Below, piece after piece: positions 15,911 through 26,642 of a DNA stretch of 64,000 bases (position 1 is its first letter; each line of letters begins with the position of its first letter). This stretch comes from Vibrio sinensis (GTDB taxonomy: Bacteria; Pseudomonadota; Gammaproteobacteria; Enterobacterales; Vibrionaceae): the NCBI RefSeq assembly GCF_003605645.1, contig NZ_QVMU01000001.1:248001-312000 (forward strand). Reading direction: 5' to 3'. The notes beneath the pieces were generated by a model. That model was not told the DNA's origin and did not search any database. It saw only the letters and a list, made by a program, of their open reading frames with translations. The position numbers and the translations under genes were made by a program.

Positions 15911-17338
15911 ATGAAAGCTCTATTTAACCAAAAACTGACTGTCCTTAACGCTGGCTTAACCAGTTTTGCAACCAATATAGAACGTGCTGGTGGCTCGGCG
16001 GTAGCAATGAACTGGCAACCACCTGGTAGTGGTGATAAACAAGGTGGGATGGCTCTGGCTGGGCTAACCAATCAAGCTGATATCGAACAAGCCAACCAAG
16101 TTGCGATGAATCGTTATTTGGCTGCTCAGCCAACGCTTGTCGACGTCATGTTGGCGGGTGAAGCAATGCCTGAACTGGCTGAGCGTAAATTAATTTTGCA
16201 TGCTGGTCCACCGATTGCGTGGCAGGGGATGTGCGGTCCTGTGCAAGGCGCCATTCTTGGTGCCATCGTATTTGAACGATGGGCGAGTGACATTGAACAA
16301 GCGCGCGTGATGATTGAATCGGGCGATGTGAAGTTTGAACCTTGTCATCACTACAACGCAGTAGGGCCAATGGCCGGTATCATTAGCCGCTCTATGCCTG
16401 TGTGGGTAGTCGAAAACCAAACGGAACAGGGCCCTGAGCGCGTTTTTAGTAACTTTAATGAAGGTTTAGGTAAGGTTTTACGTTTCGGTGCTAACAACAG
16501 TGATGTGATTGAACGTTTAGAGTGGATGGGCAGCGAACTTGCACAAGCCATGAAAGTCGCTGTGCGTGAAATGGAGGGTTTAGAGCTTAAACCTATTATG
16601 GCTCAAGCACTGCATATGGGTGATGAAGTTCATAACCGCAACGCTGCAGCGACAGGCTTGTTAATGAAGCAACTGATTCCTGCACTGCTATCGACAGATC
16701 TTCCTCAGGATCAATTAAAACGCGTCATCAGCTTTATTACGGGTAACGACCACTTCTTCCTTAATCTGTCGATGGCTGCTTGTAAAAGCATGTTAAAAGC
16801 GGCAGAAAACGTTGAAAACAGCACCATGGTTACGGTAATGGCACGTAATGGTGTCAACTTCGGTATTCAGCTATCGGGTACTGGTAAGCAATGGTTCCAA
16901 GCGCCAGCGAATCCTGTGAATGGATTGTTCTTCCCAGGATTTGGCGTTGAAGATGCTGCGGCTGACCTTGGTGATAGTGCGATTACTGAAACCGCAGGTG
17001 TGGGTGGTTTTGCGATGGCATCATCACCGGCAATCGTGAAATTTGTTGGTGGAACGCCAAACGATGCGACCAATAACAGCCGTGCAATGCAAGCGATCAC
17101 GCTTGGCGGTAACCCTGCGTTTACGCTGCCAGCATTAAACTTTGCGCCAACGGCGGCAGGCATAGATGCCCGTAAAGTGGTCGACAACGGTGTATTGCCA
17201 ATTATTAATACGGGTATTGCACATAAGCAAGCAGGTGTTGGACAAATTGGTGCAGGTATCACCACCGCTCCAATGCAGTGTTTTGTTGAAGCACTACGTG
17301 AATTAGAACAGCGTCGCGCAGAGCAGGTGACACTATGA
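15911..17338 (+). CDS. DUF1116 protein (YlbE/AllG-like carbamoyltransferase subunit)
   Basis: 475-residue cytoplasmic protein with a strong ribosome site (AAGGAAAG) and a 10-base gap from fdrA. The first 40 residues ('LTVLNAGLTSFATNIERAGG') form an FdrA-tail-like segment; the rest is DUF1116, with typical blocks 'HAGPPIAWQGMCGPVQGA', 'ALHMGDEVHNRNAAAT', 'FITGNDHFFLNLSMAA' and 'MVTVMARNGVNFGIQLSG'. In E. coli YlbE belongs to the oxalurate/oxamate carbamoyltransferase set. The stop overlaps the carbamate kinase start (ATGA), implying coupled translation, which suits a channelled carbamoyl-phosphate hand-off. Confidence 0.84.
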   Translation: MKALFNQKLTVLNAGLTSFATNIERAGGSAVAMNWQPPGSGDKQGGMALAGLTNQADIEQANQVAMNRYLAAQPTLVDVMLAGEAMPELAERKLILHAGPPIAWQGMCGPVQGAILGAIVFERWASDIEQARVMIESGDVKFEPCHHYNAVGPMAGIISRSMPVWVVENQTEQGPERVFSNFNEGLGKVLRFGANNSDVIERLEWMGSELAQAMKVAVREMEGLELKPIMAQALHMGDEVHNRNAAATGLLMKQLIPALLSTDLPQDQLKRVISFITGNDHFFLNLSMAACKSMLKAAENVENSTMVTVMARNGVNFGIQLSGTGKQWFQAPANPVNGLFFPGFGVEDAAADLGDSAITETAGVGGFAMASSPAIVKFVGGTPNDATNNSRAMQAITLGGNPAFTLPALNFAPTAAGIDARKVVDNGVLPIINTGIAHKQAGVGQIGAGITTAPMQCFVEALRELEQRRAEQVTL

Positions 17339-18285
17339 ATAAACGCCCATTAGCCGTTATTGCCTTTGGTGGTAACGCTCTGATTGATGATAACGATCAT
17401 TGCTCGATTCAAGATCAGTACCGCACCGTTGAAAACAATGTCGGTTACTTAGTCGACTTGATTGAACGTGGTTGGGACTTGGTTATCACTCATGGTAACG
17501 GCCCTCAAGTCGGTTTTATCTTGCGCCGTTCAGAGTTAGCAGAACATGAGGTTTCTCCGGTTCCTGTTGATTATGCCGTTGGTGATACACAAGGTGCGAT
17601 TGGTTATATGTTCCAAAAAGCCCTCACTAATGAATTGAATCGTCGTGCGATTTCTCGCCCAGTGGTTTCGCTAGTTACGCAAACTTGTGTGGATAGTAAC
17701 GATGAAGCATTTGCAAAGCCGAATAAACCAATCGGTTCTTTTATGAGCCAAGAGACGGCTGAAAAAAGCGCTGAGACGTTAGGTTGGAGCATCATGGAAG
17801 ATTCTGGCCGTGGTTGGCGTCGCTGTGTCGCGAGCCCGAAGCCGCTTGAAATCGTTGAACTATCAAGTATTGAACACCTAGTTTCAAGTGGAGCGCTTGT
17901 CATTGCATGTGGTGGTGGCGGCATTCCTGTTGAGCGCGATGCACTGGGTAATTTAACGGGTGTTGAAGCCGTGATTGATAAGGATGTGGCTTCGGCACTG
18001 CTGGCTGAAAAGCTAAATGCGGACATGCTTATTATTCCTACTGGCGTAGAGAAAGTGGCCATTAATTTTGGCCAACCCAATCAACAGTGGCTCGATAACC
18101 TGACACCAGAGCAAGCTCAACGTCTTTGTGATGATGGTCAGTTTGGTGAGGGATCAATGAAACCTAAAGTTCAAGCTTTGCTGCAATTTGTGGCGGCTAA
18201 CCCGAAAGGCGCGGGTTTGATTACCCAGGCCAATACTCTTTTACGAGCGTTTGATGGAAAAACAGGCACTTGGATTCGTCACTAA
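17335..18285 (+). CDS. Carbamate kinase (AllK/ArcC family)
   Basis: 316-residue cytoplasmic amino-acid-kinase-fold enzyme that makes ATP from carbamoyl phosphate and ADP. Diagnostic segments: 'IAFGGNALI' (phosphate-binding loop), 'ITHGNGPQVGFILRRSE', 'IACGGGGIPV', 'EAVIDKDVASALLAEKL' and the late 'GSMKPKVQALLQFV'. Its length is normal for the family. The start codon overlaps the stop of the DUF1116 gene by four bases. As the sole arginine-independent carbamate kinase context here, it is expected to harvest ATP from carbamoyl phosphate made by the FdrA/YlbE/YlbF set, as AllK (YbcF) does in E. coli allantoin fermentation. No arginine deiminase or ornithine carbamoyltransferase gene is adjacent, so ArcC of the arginine pathway is less likely. 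Confidence 0.9.
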   Translation: MNKRPLAVIAFGGNALIDDNDHCSIQDQYRTVENNVGYLVDLIERGWDLVITHGNGPQVGFILRRSELAEHEVSPVPVDYAVGDTQGAIGYMFQKALTNELNRRAISRPVVSLVTQTCVDSNDEAFAKPNKPIGSFMSQETAEKSAETLGWSIMEDSGRGWRRCVASPKPLEIVELSSIEHLVSSGALVIACGGGGIPVERDALGNLTGVEAVIDKDVASALLAEKLNADMLIIPTGVEKVAINFGQPNQQWLDNLTPEQAQRLCDDGQFGEGSMKPKVQALLQFVAANPKGAGLITQANTLLRAFDGKTGTWIRH

Positions 18286-18331
18286 TTTAAATTTATTTGG
18301 CCTTTAATATAGGGCCGTTTTGGAGAAAAAC

Positions 18332-18718
18332 ATGTCTACAACAACTCTACTTGCGGTTAATGGCACCTTGATGCGTGGCCTAAAACTAAATCCAAACTTA
18401 ACTAACGTTGGCGCTGAATTTGTTCGCGAAGACGTGACGGATAAGCATTACCGCTTATGGTCTATCAATGATGATCACCCAGCAATGATCCGCACAACAG
18501 AAGAGAACAACTCTGTTGATCTTGAAATTTGGTCATTGCCAATGGAAGCATTTGCTTCAGTACTAAGCAATGAACCAGCTGGCCTATCAATCGGTAAGGT
18601 CATTTTGGCTGATGGTACTGAAGTCCTTGGCGTGTTGGGTGAGCCTTGTTTAGTTGAAGGTCAACAAGAAATCACGCACACCGGTGGATGGCGTAAATAC
18701 ACAGAAGCATTGAGCTAA
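18332..18718 (+). CDS. Free-standing allophanate hydrolase C-terminal-like domain protein
   Basis: 128 residues; the ATG at 18332 follows GGAG (18322-18325), while a TTG at 18320 would not. 'LLAVNGTLMRGLKLNPNL', 'RLWSINDDHPAMIR' and 'SIGKVILADGTEVLGVLGEPC' match my memory of the C-terminal gamma-glutamylcyclotransferase-like domain of allophanate hydrolases (AtzF/DUR1,2 type). In full-length enzymes the N-terminal amidase makes N-carboxycarbamate and the C-terminal domain has been reported to decarboxylate it. Here the amidase half is absent, but the BiuH-like hydrolase in the same operon would supply allophanate. A role in processing a carbamate-type product is inferred. The gene lies 46 bases after the carbamate kinase gene and before a long hairpin. 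Confidence 0.75.
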   Translation: MSTTTLLAVNGTLMRGLKLNPNLTNVGAEFVREDVTDKHYRLWSINDDHPAMIRTTEENNSVDLEIWSLPMEAFASVLSNEPAGLSIGKVILADGTEVLGVLGEPCLVEGQQEITHTGGWRKYTEALS

Positions 18719-18726
18719 CCTCTGCA

Positions 18727-18779
18727 TTCCAGTCACCATGTTAGCATCACTTTTTAATGCTTAACGGTGGTGACTGGAA
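18727..18779. repeat. Long inverted repeat between the allophanate-like gene and the permease
   Basis: Perfect 12-bp outer arms TTCCAGTCACCA (18727-18738) and TGGTGACTGGAA (18768-18779), continued by an inner stem of about eight pairs with one bulge. No T run follows on either side, so it does not look like a complete intrinsic terminator. It probably forms a stable mRNA hairpin that could limit decay or transcription into the permease gene. Confidence 0.75.
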
Positions 18780-18809
18780 ACGACAATAAAAAACATAAGG
18801 TCTTGAATT

Positions 18810-20060
18810 ATGAGTAATAATAGAAAAAGTGATGACGCTCCGAATACCGCTTCTGGTTTTCAGATTGCCATGATTCTACTTGGCATCCTTGTTACCCCTG
18901 TTTTATTGGCATCTTCTAGTCTGGGTAGCCAACTTGAATTAGGCAATGCTGCAATGGTTATTGCAGTCGGTAGTTTGATTTTGACTGTGTTAGCCGTGAT
19001 TAACATCTGCATCGGTGAAAAAGCCCGCCTTCCTACCTATGGTATCGTTAAATTCTCTTTTGGTAATCAAGGTGCGATCGCGATTAACGTGATCATGGCC
19101 ATTAGCTTGTTCGGTTGGATTGCTGTAACGGCGAACATGTTTGGGCATAGTGTCCAAGATGTATTGTCTGGTTTTGGTTTATCAGTTCCAGTACCGGTAC
19201 TTGTCGCGATTGGTTGCGTTATTTTCGTAGCTTCAACGGCATTCGGTTTTGAAATGCTCGGTAAAGTATCAAAAGTGGCTGTCCCTGTGATTGTTGTACT
19301 GATGTTTGTCATTCTGTTTTTGGCAACGGGCAGTGAAGTTCAAGTTATTGAAAAAGTACAGCAGTTATCATTTGGTGCAGCAGTTTCATCGGTTGTTGGT
19401 ACTATTATTGTATTAGTCGCTACGTCTCCCGATTTTGGTAGCTTCGTTCATAACCGTAAGCATGCTGTTATTGCGGGTATTGTTACTTTTGGTCTTGCTT
19501 ATCCGGTCTTGTTTTTTGTTGGTGCAGTACCGAGTTCAATGACTTCTGAAGGTTCTCTTCTAGGTGCGATGGCGGTTATTGGTACGACACTTCCAGCGGC
19601 GGTATTACTTGTGTTTGCTTGTGTTACAGGTAATGCAGGTAATATGTTCCAAGGTACGCTTGTTGTATCAACTTTGTTGACCCGTTTCCCTAAATGGAAG
19701 ATCACGGTAGCACTGGGTGTGTTAGCTACGATCATTGGTAGCATGGATATCATGGCATGGTTTATTCCATTCCTATTGTTCCTTGGTATTGCGACGCCAC
19801 CGATTGCAGGTATCTATATTGCTGACTTCTTTATGAATCGTCGTCAGGGTTATGATGAAGCAGCACTAGAATCAGAAGCGGCCATTAAACCAATGACGTT
19901 CGTTGCATGGGGAATAGGTTCACTTGTCGGATTTGCAACGGTAAATGGCGTATTTACTCTAACAGGAATCCCATCGCTGGATTCAATTCTGATTGCATCA
20001 ATTGGTTATTTGCTTCTATGTCGCAATAAATCAGCAAAAGGAACGGTCCAAACACGTTAG
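18810..20060 (+). CDS. NCS1-family nucleobase/ureide:cation permease, CodB-like
   Basis: Inner-membrane protein of 416 residues with about 12 hydrophobic segments and a short charged N-terminus. Its size and the segments 'FSFGNQGAIAINVIMAISLFG', trimmed here to the family-like start, and 'LVATSPDFGSFVHNRKHA' recall cytosine permease CodB; the NCS1 family also carries allantoin, hydantoin and uracil. It is the last gene of the operon, 91 bases after the allophanate-like gene with a stem-loop between, and is closed by the terminator at 20147. By context it should import the substrate of the cysteine hydrolase or its ring precursor; cytosine itself is not implied because no deaminase is present. 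Confidence 0.8.
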   Translation: MSNNRKSDDAPNTASGFQIAMILLGILVTPVLLASSSLGSQLELGNAAMVIAVGSLILTVLAVINICIGEKARLPTYGIVKFSFGNQGAIAINVIMAISLFGWIAVTANMFGHSVQDVLSGFGLSVPVPVLVAIGCVIFVASTAFGFEMLGKVSKVAVPVIVVLMFVILFLATGSEVQVIEKVQQLSFGAAVSSVVGTIIVLVATSPDFGSFVHNRKHAVIAGIVTFGLAYPVLFFVGAVPSSMTSEGSLLGAMAVIGTTLPAAVLLVFACVTGNAGNMFQGTLVVSTLLTRFPKWKITVALGVLATIIGSMDIMAWFIPFLLFLGIATPPIAGIYIADFFMNRRQGYDEAALESEAAIKPMTFVAWGIGSLVGFATVNGVFTLTGIPSLDSILIASIGYLLLCRNKSAKGTVQTR

Positions 20061-20146
20061 TAATGCATGAATTAACGAGTGGGTTACACTGTCACTTAAT
20101 TAAGTTGAGTTTGTTGTTTCCTAACGTAAGATAAACGACATTATCA

Positions 20147-20178
20147 AACGCTTATCCAAATAAGGGTAAGCGTTTTAT
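20147..20178 (+). terminator. Rho-independent terminator of the ureido operon
   Basis: Eleven-base arms AACGCTTATCC (20147-20157) and GGGTAAGCGTT (20164-20174) with one G-T pair, a 6-nt loop, and a short T tract. Confidence 0.8.
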
Positions 20179-20619
20179 TGTATTTATGATGGCTGAACAG
20201 TATCTCTAGGCAAATCAAATCTCGGAGCCACTCGTTTTCGTTATGCCTCTTCTCATAGAGTAGGTATAACCAAATGTAGTGGCATAGTGACTTCAAAGAA
20301 CCAAGGAAAGGTTCAAAACTCCAAGTTATTTTGTTCATTTTCCAACGAAATAAACATCACATGTCCAAATTACACTGTAAATCGTCATATTTATGGCTAT
20401 TACTACTTCTTGACGGTCAGGGAATGAAAATAAATTCTTTATAATCATAATGATGTCAAACCTAAGGCGATAATCTCCTCATTTTTATGACAGAAAATCA
20501 CATATCAAATCTAAATGCTTGTTTGTAGGAAAAATCTGTATTTTTCCAGAAAATATTCATCGCTAAAATAGCCAACCTAACGCTGTGATAAGCACGGCTA
20601 TTTGAGTGGAAGTAGATTG
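20179..20619 (+). promoter_or_regulatory. Intergenic region upstream of the chitinase gene
   Basis: About 440 bases of AT-rich sequence with no supported gene. It should carry the chitinase promoter, but I see no operator I can name. A 64-codon frame on the minus strand (20144-20338) overlaps the preceding terminator and is not credible. Confidence 0.4.
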
Positions 20620-22818
20620 ATGTTGAAACGTAAGGTTCTTCAATTAGCGGTAACAATAGGTATGGCAAGCATGTCTGGTGCGGCCTATGCGGATGGCTCT
20701 CAGATGACCAATCCTGATGCTGGTGTTGTTGTAGGCTACTGGCACAACTGGTGTGATGGCGCTGGTTACCAGGGGGGGAATGCTCCCTGTGTCACGCTAG
20801 AGGAAGTGAACCCGATGTACAACATCGTGAACGTTTCATTTATGAAAGTCTTTGATGTGGCTGAGGGGCGTATTCCTACATTTCGTTTAGACCCAACGAT
20901 TGGCATGTCTGAGCAACAGTTTATTGACCAAATTTCACAACTGAACAAGCAAGGGCGTTCGGTTCTTTTAGCTTTGGGTGGTGCGGATGCACACGTTGAA
21001 CTAAAAGCTGGTGATGAACACGCATTTGCAGATGAAATCATCCGTTTGACGGATCGTTTTGGTTTTGATGGATTGGATATCGATCTAGAACAAGCGGCGG
21101 TAACGGCAGCAGATAACCAAACGGTTATTCCTGCGGCGTTACGTATGGTTAAAGATCATTACCGTGCTCAAGGTAAAAACTTCTTAATTACAATGGCACC
21201 TGAATTTCCTTACCTAACAACAGGTGGTAAGTATGTTCCTTATATCGATAACCTAGAGGGCTACTATGACTGGATCAACCCTCAGTTCTACAACCAAGGT
21301 GGTGACGGTATTTGGATTGACGGTGTAGGTTGGATTGCGCAAAACAATGATGCACTAAAAGAAGAATTTATTTACTACATTTCAGACTCTTTGATTAACG
21401 GCACACGCGGTTTCCATAAGATCCCACACAGTAAGCTCGTATTTGGTATTCCATCGAGTATTGATGCAGCGGCAACGGGCTTCATCCAGGATCCTCAAGA
21501 TCTTTACAGCGCATTCGAACGTTTAACGACTCAAGGTCAACCTCTACGTGGTGTCATGACTTGGTCAATTAACTGGGATATGGGCACAAACTCTGCCGGT
21601 CAAGAGTATAACGAACAGTTTATTAAAGACTACGGCCCATTTGTTCATGGTCAAACACCACCGCCGCCACCACCAAGTAATGACGGCGAGCCTATCTTCA
21701 AAGGTGCAGATAATGTTCGTATCGTTCACGGCACAGCTTTCGATGAAATGGCGGGTGTTACAGCCTCTGACAAAGAAGATGGAGATTTAACTTCATCAAT
21801 CGTTGTTGAAGGCCAAGTTACTACCGGTGTAATTGGTACTTACGTATTAACTTACCGAGTGCAAGACAGTGATGAACATGAAACAACAAAAGTGCGAACT
21901 GTTGAAGTGTACAGTCAAAAACCAGTTATTAATGGAGCATCAGATGCGACGGTTTTATTGGGTAGCGCGTTTGATTCGTTAGCTGGTGTGACGGCGAATG
22001 ATGCAGAAGATGGCAACTTAACGGATGCTATCGAAGTTTCTGGCGTAGTAGATGTAAATCGATTGGATACATACACGTTAAACTATCACGTCACAGACAG
22101 CGCAAACCAAACTGTCAATGTGAAGCGCCTTGTTACGGTAACCGACGGTACTAACTGTGCGAATGCATGGGACAAAGAGACAATTTATGTTGAAGGCGAT
22201 CAAGCCTCTCATAAAGGTGCAACTTGGGAGGCCGCTTGGTGGACGCGTGGTGATGAGCCGGGTACAACAGGTGAGTGGGGGGTATGGCGTAAAGTATCAG
22301 ACAGCTCATGTGGCGGTGAAACGCCAGATCCAGATCTTGACCCACAAATGAAAGTGACGGGCCTAGCGTCTGAATATGTTGCGGTAAACGGGGATGTTCA
22401 AATTGCGTTGGAGTTGACATCAAACGTAGCATTAGATGTAACGGTGAGTGCGATTGACAGCACTGGTACGGTAGTTAACCAAGCTAAAGTTAATCTAACA
22501 GATAGCCGTAAGATGACATTAGACATCTTTAATGCCAAAGAAGGACGTTACTCTCTCGATGTGGTTGGTGTGACTGAAGAGGGCGAAATGGTCATGTTTA
22601 CATCCCCATTTTCGGTTAAAACAGAGGGCGAAGTGACCCCTCCGGGTGACTACCCTCCATTCCAAGCGGGTACCAACTATCAAGCGGGTGACATTGTGTT
22701 AGGTAGCGACAATGGTTTGTACGAATGTAAGCCTTGGCCATATACCGGTTGGTGTTCAAGCGCTTCGTATGCGCCAGCAGATAGTCTTTACTGGAAAGAT
22801 GCTTGGACTAAGAAATAA
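20620..22818 (+). CDS. Secreted GH18 chitinase with two CBM5/12 chitin-binding modules
   Basis: 732 residues exported by a Sec signal peptide (residues 1-24, ending AYA). The GH18 catalytic domain spans about 33-345, with the motif 'DGLDIDLE' whose E157 is the proton donor. A proline-rich linker (about 347-355) leads to two Ig/HYR-like repeats each opening 'G..F....GVTA.D.EDG' (about 360-510), a CBM5/12-type module rich in Trp (about 517-568), a further beta domain, and a C-terminal CBM5/12 module (about 680-732, 'YQAGDIVLGSDNGLYECKPW'). It hydrolyses chitin outside the cell. The ATG at 20620 follows GGAAG; a TTG at 20602 is also in frame but unneeded. The gene is single, closed by a strong terminator at 22860. 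Confidence 0.9.
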   Translation: MLKRKVLQLAVTIGMASMSGAAYADGSQMTNPDAGVVVGYWHNWCDGAGYQGGNAPCVTLEEVNPMYNIVNVSFMKVFDVAEGRIPTFRLDPTIGMSEQQFIDQISQLNKQGRSVLLALGGADAHVELKAGDEHAFADEIIRLTDRFGFDGLDIDLEQAAVTAADNQTVIPAALRMVKDHYRAQGKNFLITMAPEFPYLTTGGKYVPYIDNLEGYYDWINPQFYNQGGDGIWIDGVGWIAQNNDALKEEFIYYISDSLINGTRGFHKIPHSKLVFGIPSSIDAAATGFIQDPQDLYSAFERLTTQGQPLRGVMTWSINWDMGTNSAGQEYNEQFIKDYGPFVHGQTPPPPPPSNDGEPIFKGADNVRIVHGTAFDEMAGVTASDKEDGDLTSSIVVEGQVTTGVIGTYVLTYRVQDSDEHETTKVRTVEVYSQKPVINGASDATVLLGSAFDSLAGVTANDAEDGNLTDAIEVSGVVDVNRLDTYTLNYHVTDSANQTVNVKRLVTVTDGTNCANAWDKETIYVEGDQASHKGATWEAAWWTRGDEPGTTGEWGVWRKVSDSSCGGETPDPDLDPQMKVTGLASEYVAVNGDVQIALELTSNVALDVTVSAIDSTGTVVNQAKVNLTDSRKMTLDIFNAKEGRYSLDVVGVTEEGEMVMFTSPFSVKTEGEVTPPGDYPPFQAGTNYQAGDIVLGSDNGLYECKPWPYTGWCSSASYAPADSLYWKDAWTKK

Positions 22819-22859
22819 CATTCTGATCCTACAGTCGTCGTAAAGGAATATTCATTAAT

Positions 22860-22891
22860 AAGCCGCAGTGCCAATGGCCTGCGGCTTTTTT
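22860..22891 (+). terminator. Rho-independent terminator of the chitinase gene
   Basis: Nine-base arms AAGCCGCAG (22860-22868) and CTGCGGCTT (22879-22887), a 10-nt loop, and a T tract to 22891. Confidence 0.9.
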
Positions 22892-22925
22892 AATTGTCGT
22901 ATATGTAATGTTGTTTTGTGATTTG

Positions 22926-23507
22926 TTATAACTGGCTCATCGCTTTTTTCATCTGCATACCTAGGAAAATGAAACTAATACCTTCAGCGAGCAAAGATAC
23001 GCCAACAAAAATGCCAAGGAGCGATTGTGAGAACTGTGGATCGTTCAACATAGAGAAGAAGTAACCACCAATTAATAGCGATATTAAACCACTTATAATG
23101 ATCCAGTTTCTACCAGGTAATGAACTGCTGCGGAAACCAAAAATCATACGAGTTGCACCATTAAACATCATTACAACAACCATTAGCATGGTCATTGTGA
23201 CCAAACCCGCTAAGGGTTGGAAGAGGATGAAAAGACCGCCGACAATATAAAGCAGAGCACTAAGTACATACCAAAGTTTGTCTTTCCAAGCATTAATTCC
23301 AAATGTGTGATACGCCTGAACTAAGCCACTAAATAAAAATACAGCACCAACAATTGTGGTGATCGTGACACCCGCTATCACAGGTAGGTTAATTGCGCCT
23401 AGACCTGCGAGTGCGATTAACACGCCGACAATTACAAACCACTTCCAGCCTTTAGAAAGTAGTGTCTGGCCAGCTGATTGGCCCATATTCTGTTGACTAT
23501 CGCTCAT
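22926..23507 (-). CDS. HdeD-family (DUF308) integral membrane protein
   Basis: 193 residues from the ATG at 23507, chosen because AAAGGA lies 8-12 bases upstream; a longer start at 23528 is possible. After a polar N-terminus of about 25 residues there are six hydrophobic segments in three hairpins ('FVIVGVLIALAGLGAI', 'IVGAVFLFSGLV', 'LYIVGGLFIL'), the internal repeat typical of HdeD/DUF308 proteins. In E. coli HdeD is linked with acid resistance at high cell density, but the family is broad and the molecular role is unknown. It is alone on the minus strand, converging with the chitinase gene and following katG after about 200 bases. Confidence 0.8.
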   Translation of the reverse strand: MSDSQQNMGQSAGQTLLSKGWKWFVIVGVLIALAGLGAINLPVIAGVTITTIVGAVFLFSGLVQAYHTFGINAWKDKLWYVLSALLYIVGGLFILFQPLAGLVTMTMLMVVVMMFNGATRMIFGFRSSSLPGRNWIIISGLISLLIGGYFFSMLNDPQFSQSLLGIFVGVSLLAEGISFIFLGMQMKKAMSQL

Positions 23508-23615
23508 CAGGAATTCCTTTATATTCAATTAGTTCATCTTATAGCTTAATGTACGCATGTTGTGAAATGTAACAACCTGTTAAAGCAAAACTATATATTC
23601 CATAAATAAAGGTTG

Positions 23616-23648
23616 CGGAATGCACTATAATAAATCATGCATTCCGCG
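23616..23648 (-). terminator. Inverted repeat, probable terminator downstream of katG
   Basis: Perfect 10-bp arms GCGGAATGCA (23616-23625) and TGCATTCCGC (23639-23648) with a 13-nt loop. On the minus strand, 60 bases after the katG stop, the stem is followed only by a loose AT-rich tail, so termination may be inefficient. Confidence 0.55.
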
Positions 23649-23708
23649 CTACCTGTATCTTGAAAGCTAGTCTTCTACCAGTAAGCTAATATTTAACAAT
23701 TCAGTGAG

Positions 23709-25907
<2,199 letters not shown>

Positions 25908-26159
25908 TCATTCGCATTTTGGCCTTAAGTCTAGTCGAGGATTAATTGAAGTGTAGTATCGCTAGTCTTAAGTAGTGATTTTATTAGTATTAACCACAAG
26001 TCATGAGAGGCCTTGAACCAGTTCAAATATTCAGCATGGTAAGTTTGCGTTGATTAAGCTGCAAACATTGACTGAATTGGGGTTATAATGAGGGAAATTA
26101 TGGTTAAGAGATGCTGAAGCTCTTAACTAATCATTGATTCACGAAAGCAAAGGCGCTCA

Positions 26160-26543
26160 ATGACTTCTGAAAAAACCGTATCACCATCTGTTCCTAAAGA
26201 TCCAATGGAACGCTTCAACATCTTTTTCAAAACTGTGGTATCAGATCTGAAAATTTGGCTGTTGATTGATGAACATGGCAGTGTTTTATTGAATACTGAA
26301 GATGAAGAGTGCGTTCCAGTATGGCCCTCTGAAGAGCATGCATTAATGTGGGCAACCGGTGAGTGGGAAGGCTTTACTGCCGAGCCTATCTCTTTGGCTA
26401 AATGGAAAAGTCGTTGGACTCGTGGTTTAGAAGAAGATGAACTTTCACTGGTTGTTTTCCCTGATGAACAAGGCGAGGGTATTGTTCTTTACCCTGATGA
26501 GTTTGAACACGAACTAAGAACTCGTGAAACAAAACGTAAATAA
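26160..26543 (+). CDS. DUF2750 small protein
   Basis: 127-residue soluble protein of unknown function. The features I can see match the DUF2750 family: 'RFNIFFKTVVSDLKIWLLID', a central acidic 'EDEECVPVWPSEEHALMWA', and 'LVVFPDEQGEGIVLYPDEF'. It has no signal peptide or membrane span, and is rich in acidic residues. It is a single gene with its own terminator, converging with rpiB. Proteins of this family are widespread in Vibrionaceae and Shewanella-like bacteria; no role can be given. Confidence 0.8.
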   Translation: MTSEKTVSPSVPKDPMERFNIFFKTVVSDLKIWLLIDEHGSVLLNTEDEECVPVWPSEEHALMWATGEWEGFTAEPISLAKWKSRWTRGLEEDELSLVVFPDEQGEGIVLYPDEFEHELRTRETKRK

Positions 26544-26597
26544 TGGTTTATTTACGCTGCTAATGTTTGCTTTGCGGTAAATATTTATTAAACAACC

Positions 26598-26627
26598 AAA
26601 GCCAGCTAATTTTTAGCTGGCTTTTTT
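26598..26627 (+). terminator. Rho-independent terminator between the DUF2750 gene and rpiB
   Basis: Eleven-base perfect arms AAAGCCAGCTA (26598-26608) and TAGCTGGCTTT (26614-26624) with a 5-nt loop and a T6 tract. The A-rich 5' side may also let it serve the converging rpiB gene. Confidence 0.9.
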
Positions 26628-26642
26628 ATGGAAAGAAATGTT

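Noticed and set aside
17335..18285. ArcC of an arginine deiminase operon
   Set aside because: No arcA or arcB lies nearby; the overlap with the DUF1116 gene ties it to the FdrA set.
20144..20338. 64-codon minus-strand gene
   Set aside because: It overlaps a good intrinsic terminator, has no ribosome site and no protein-like composition.
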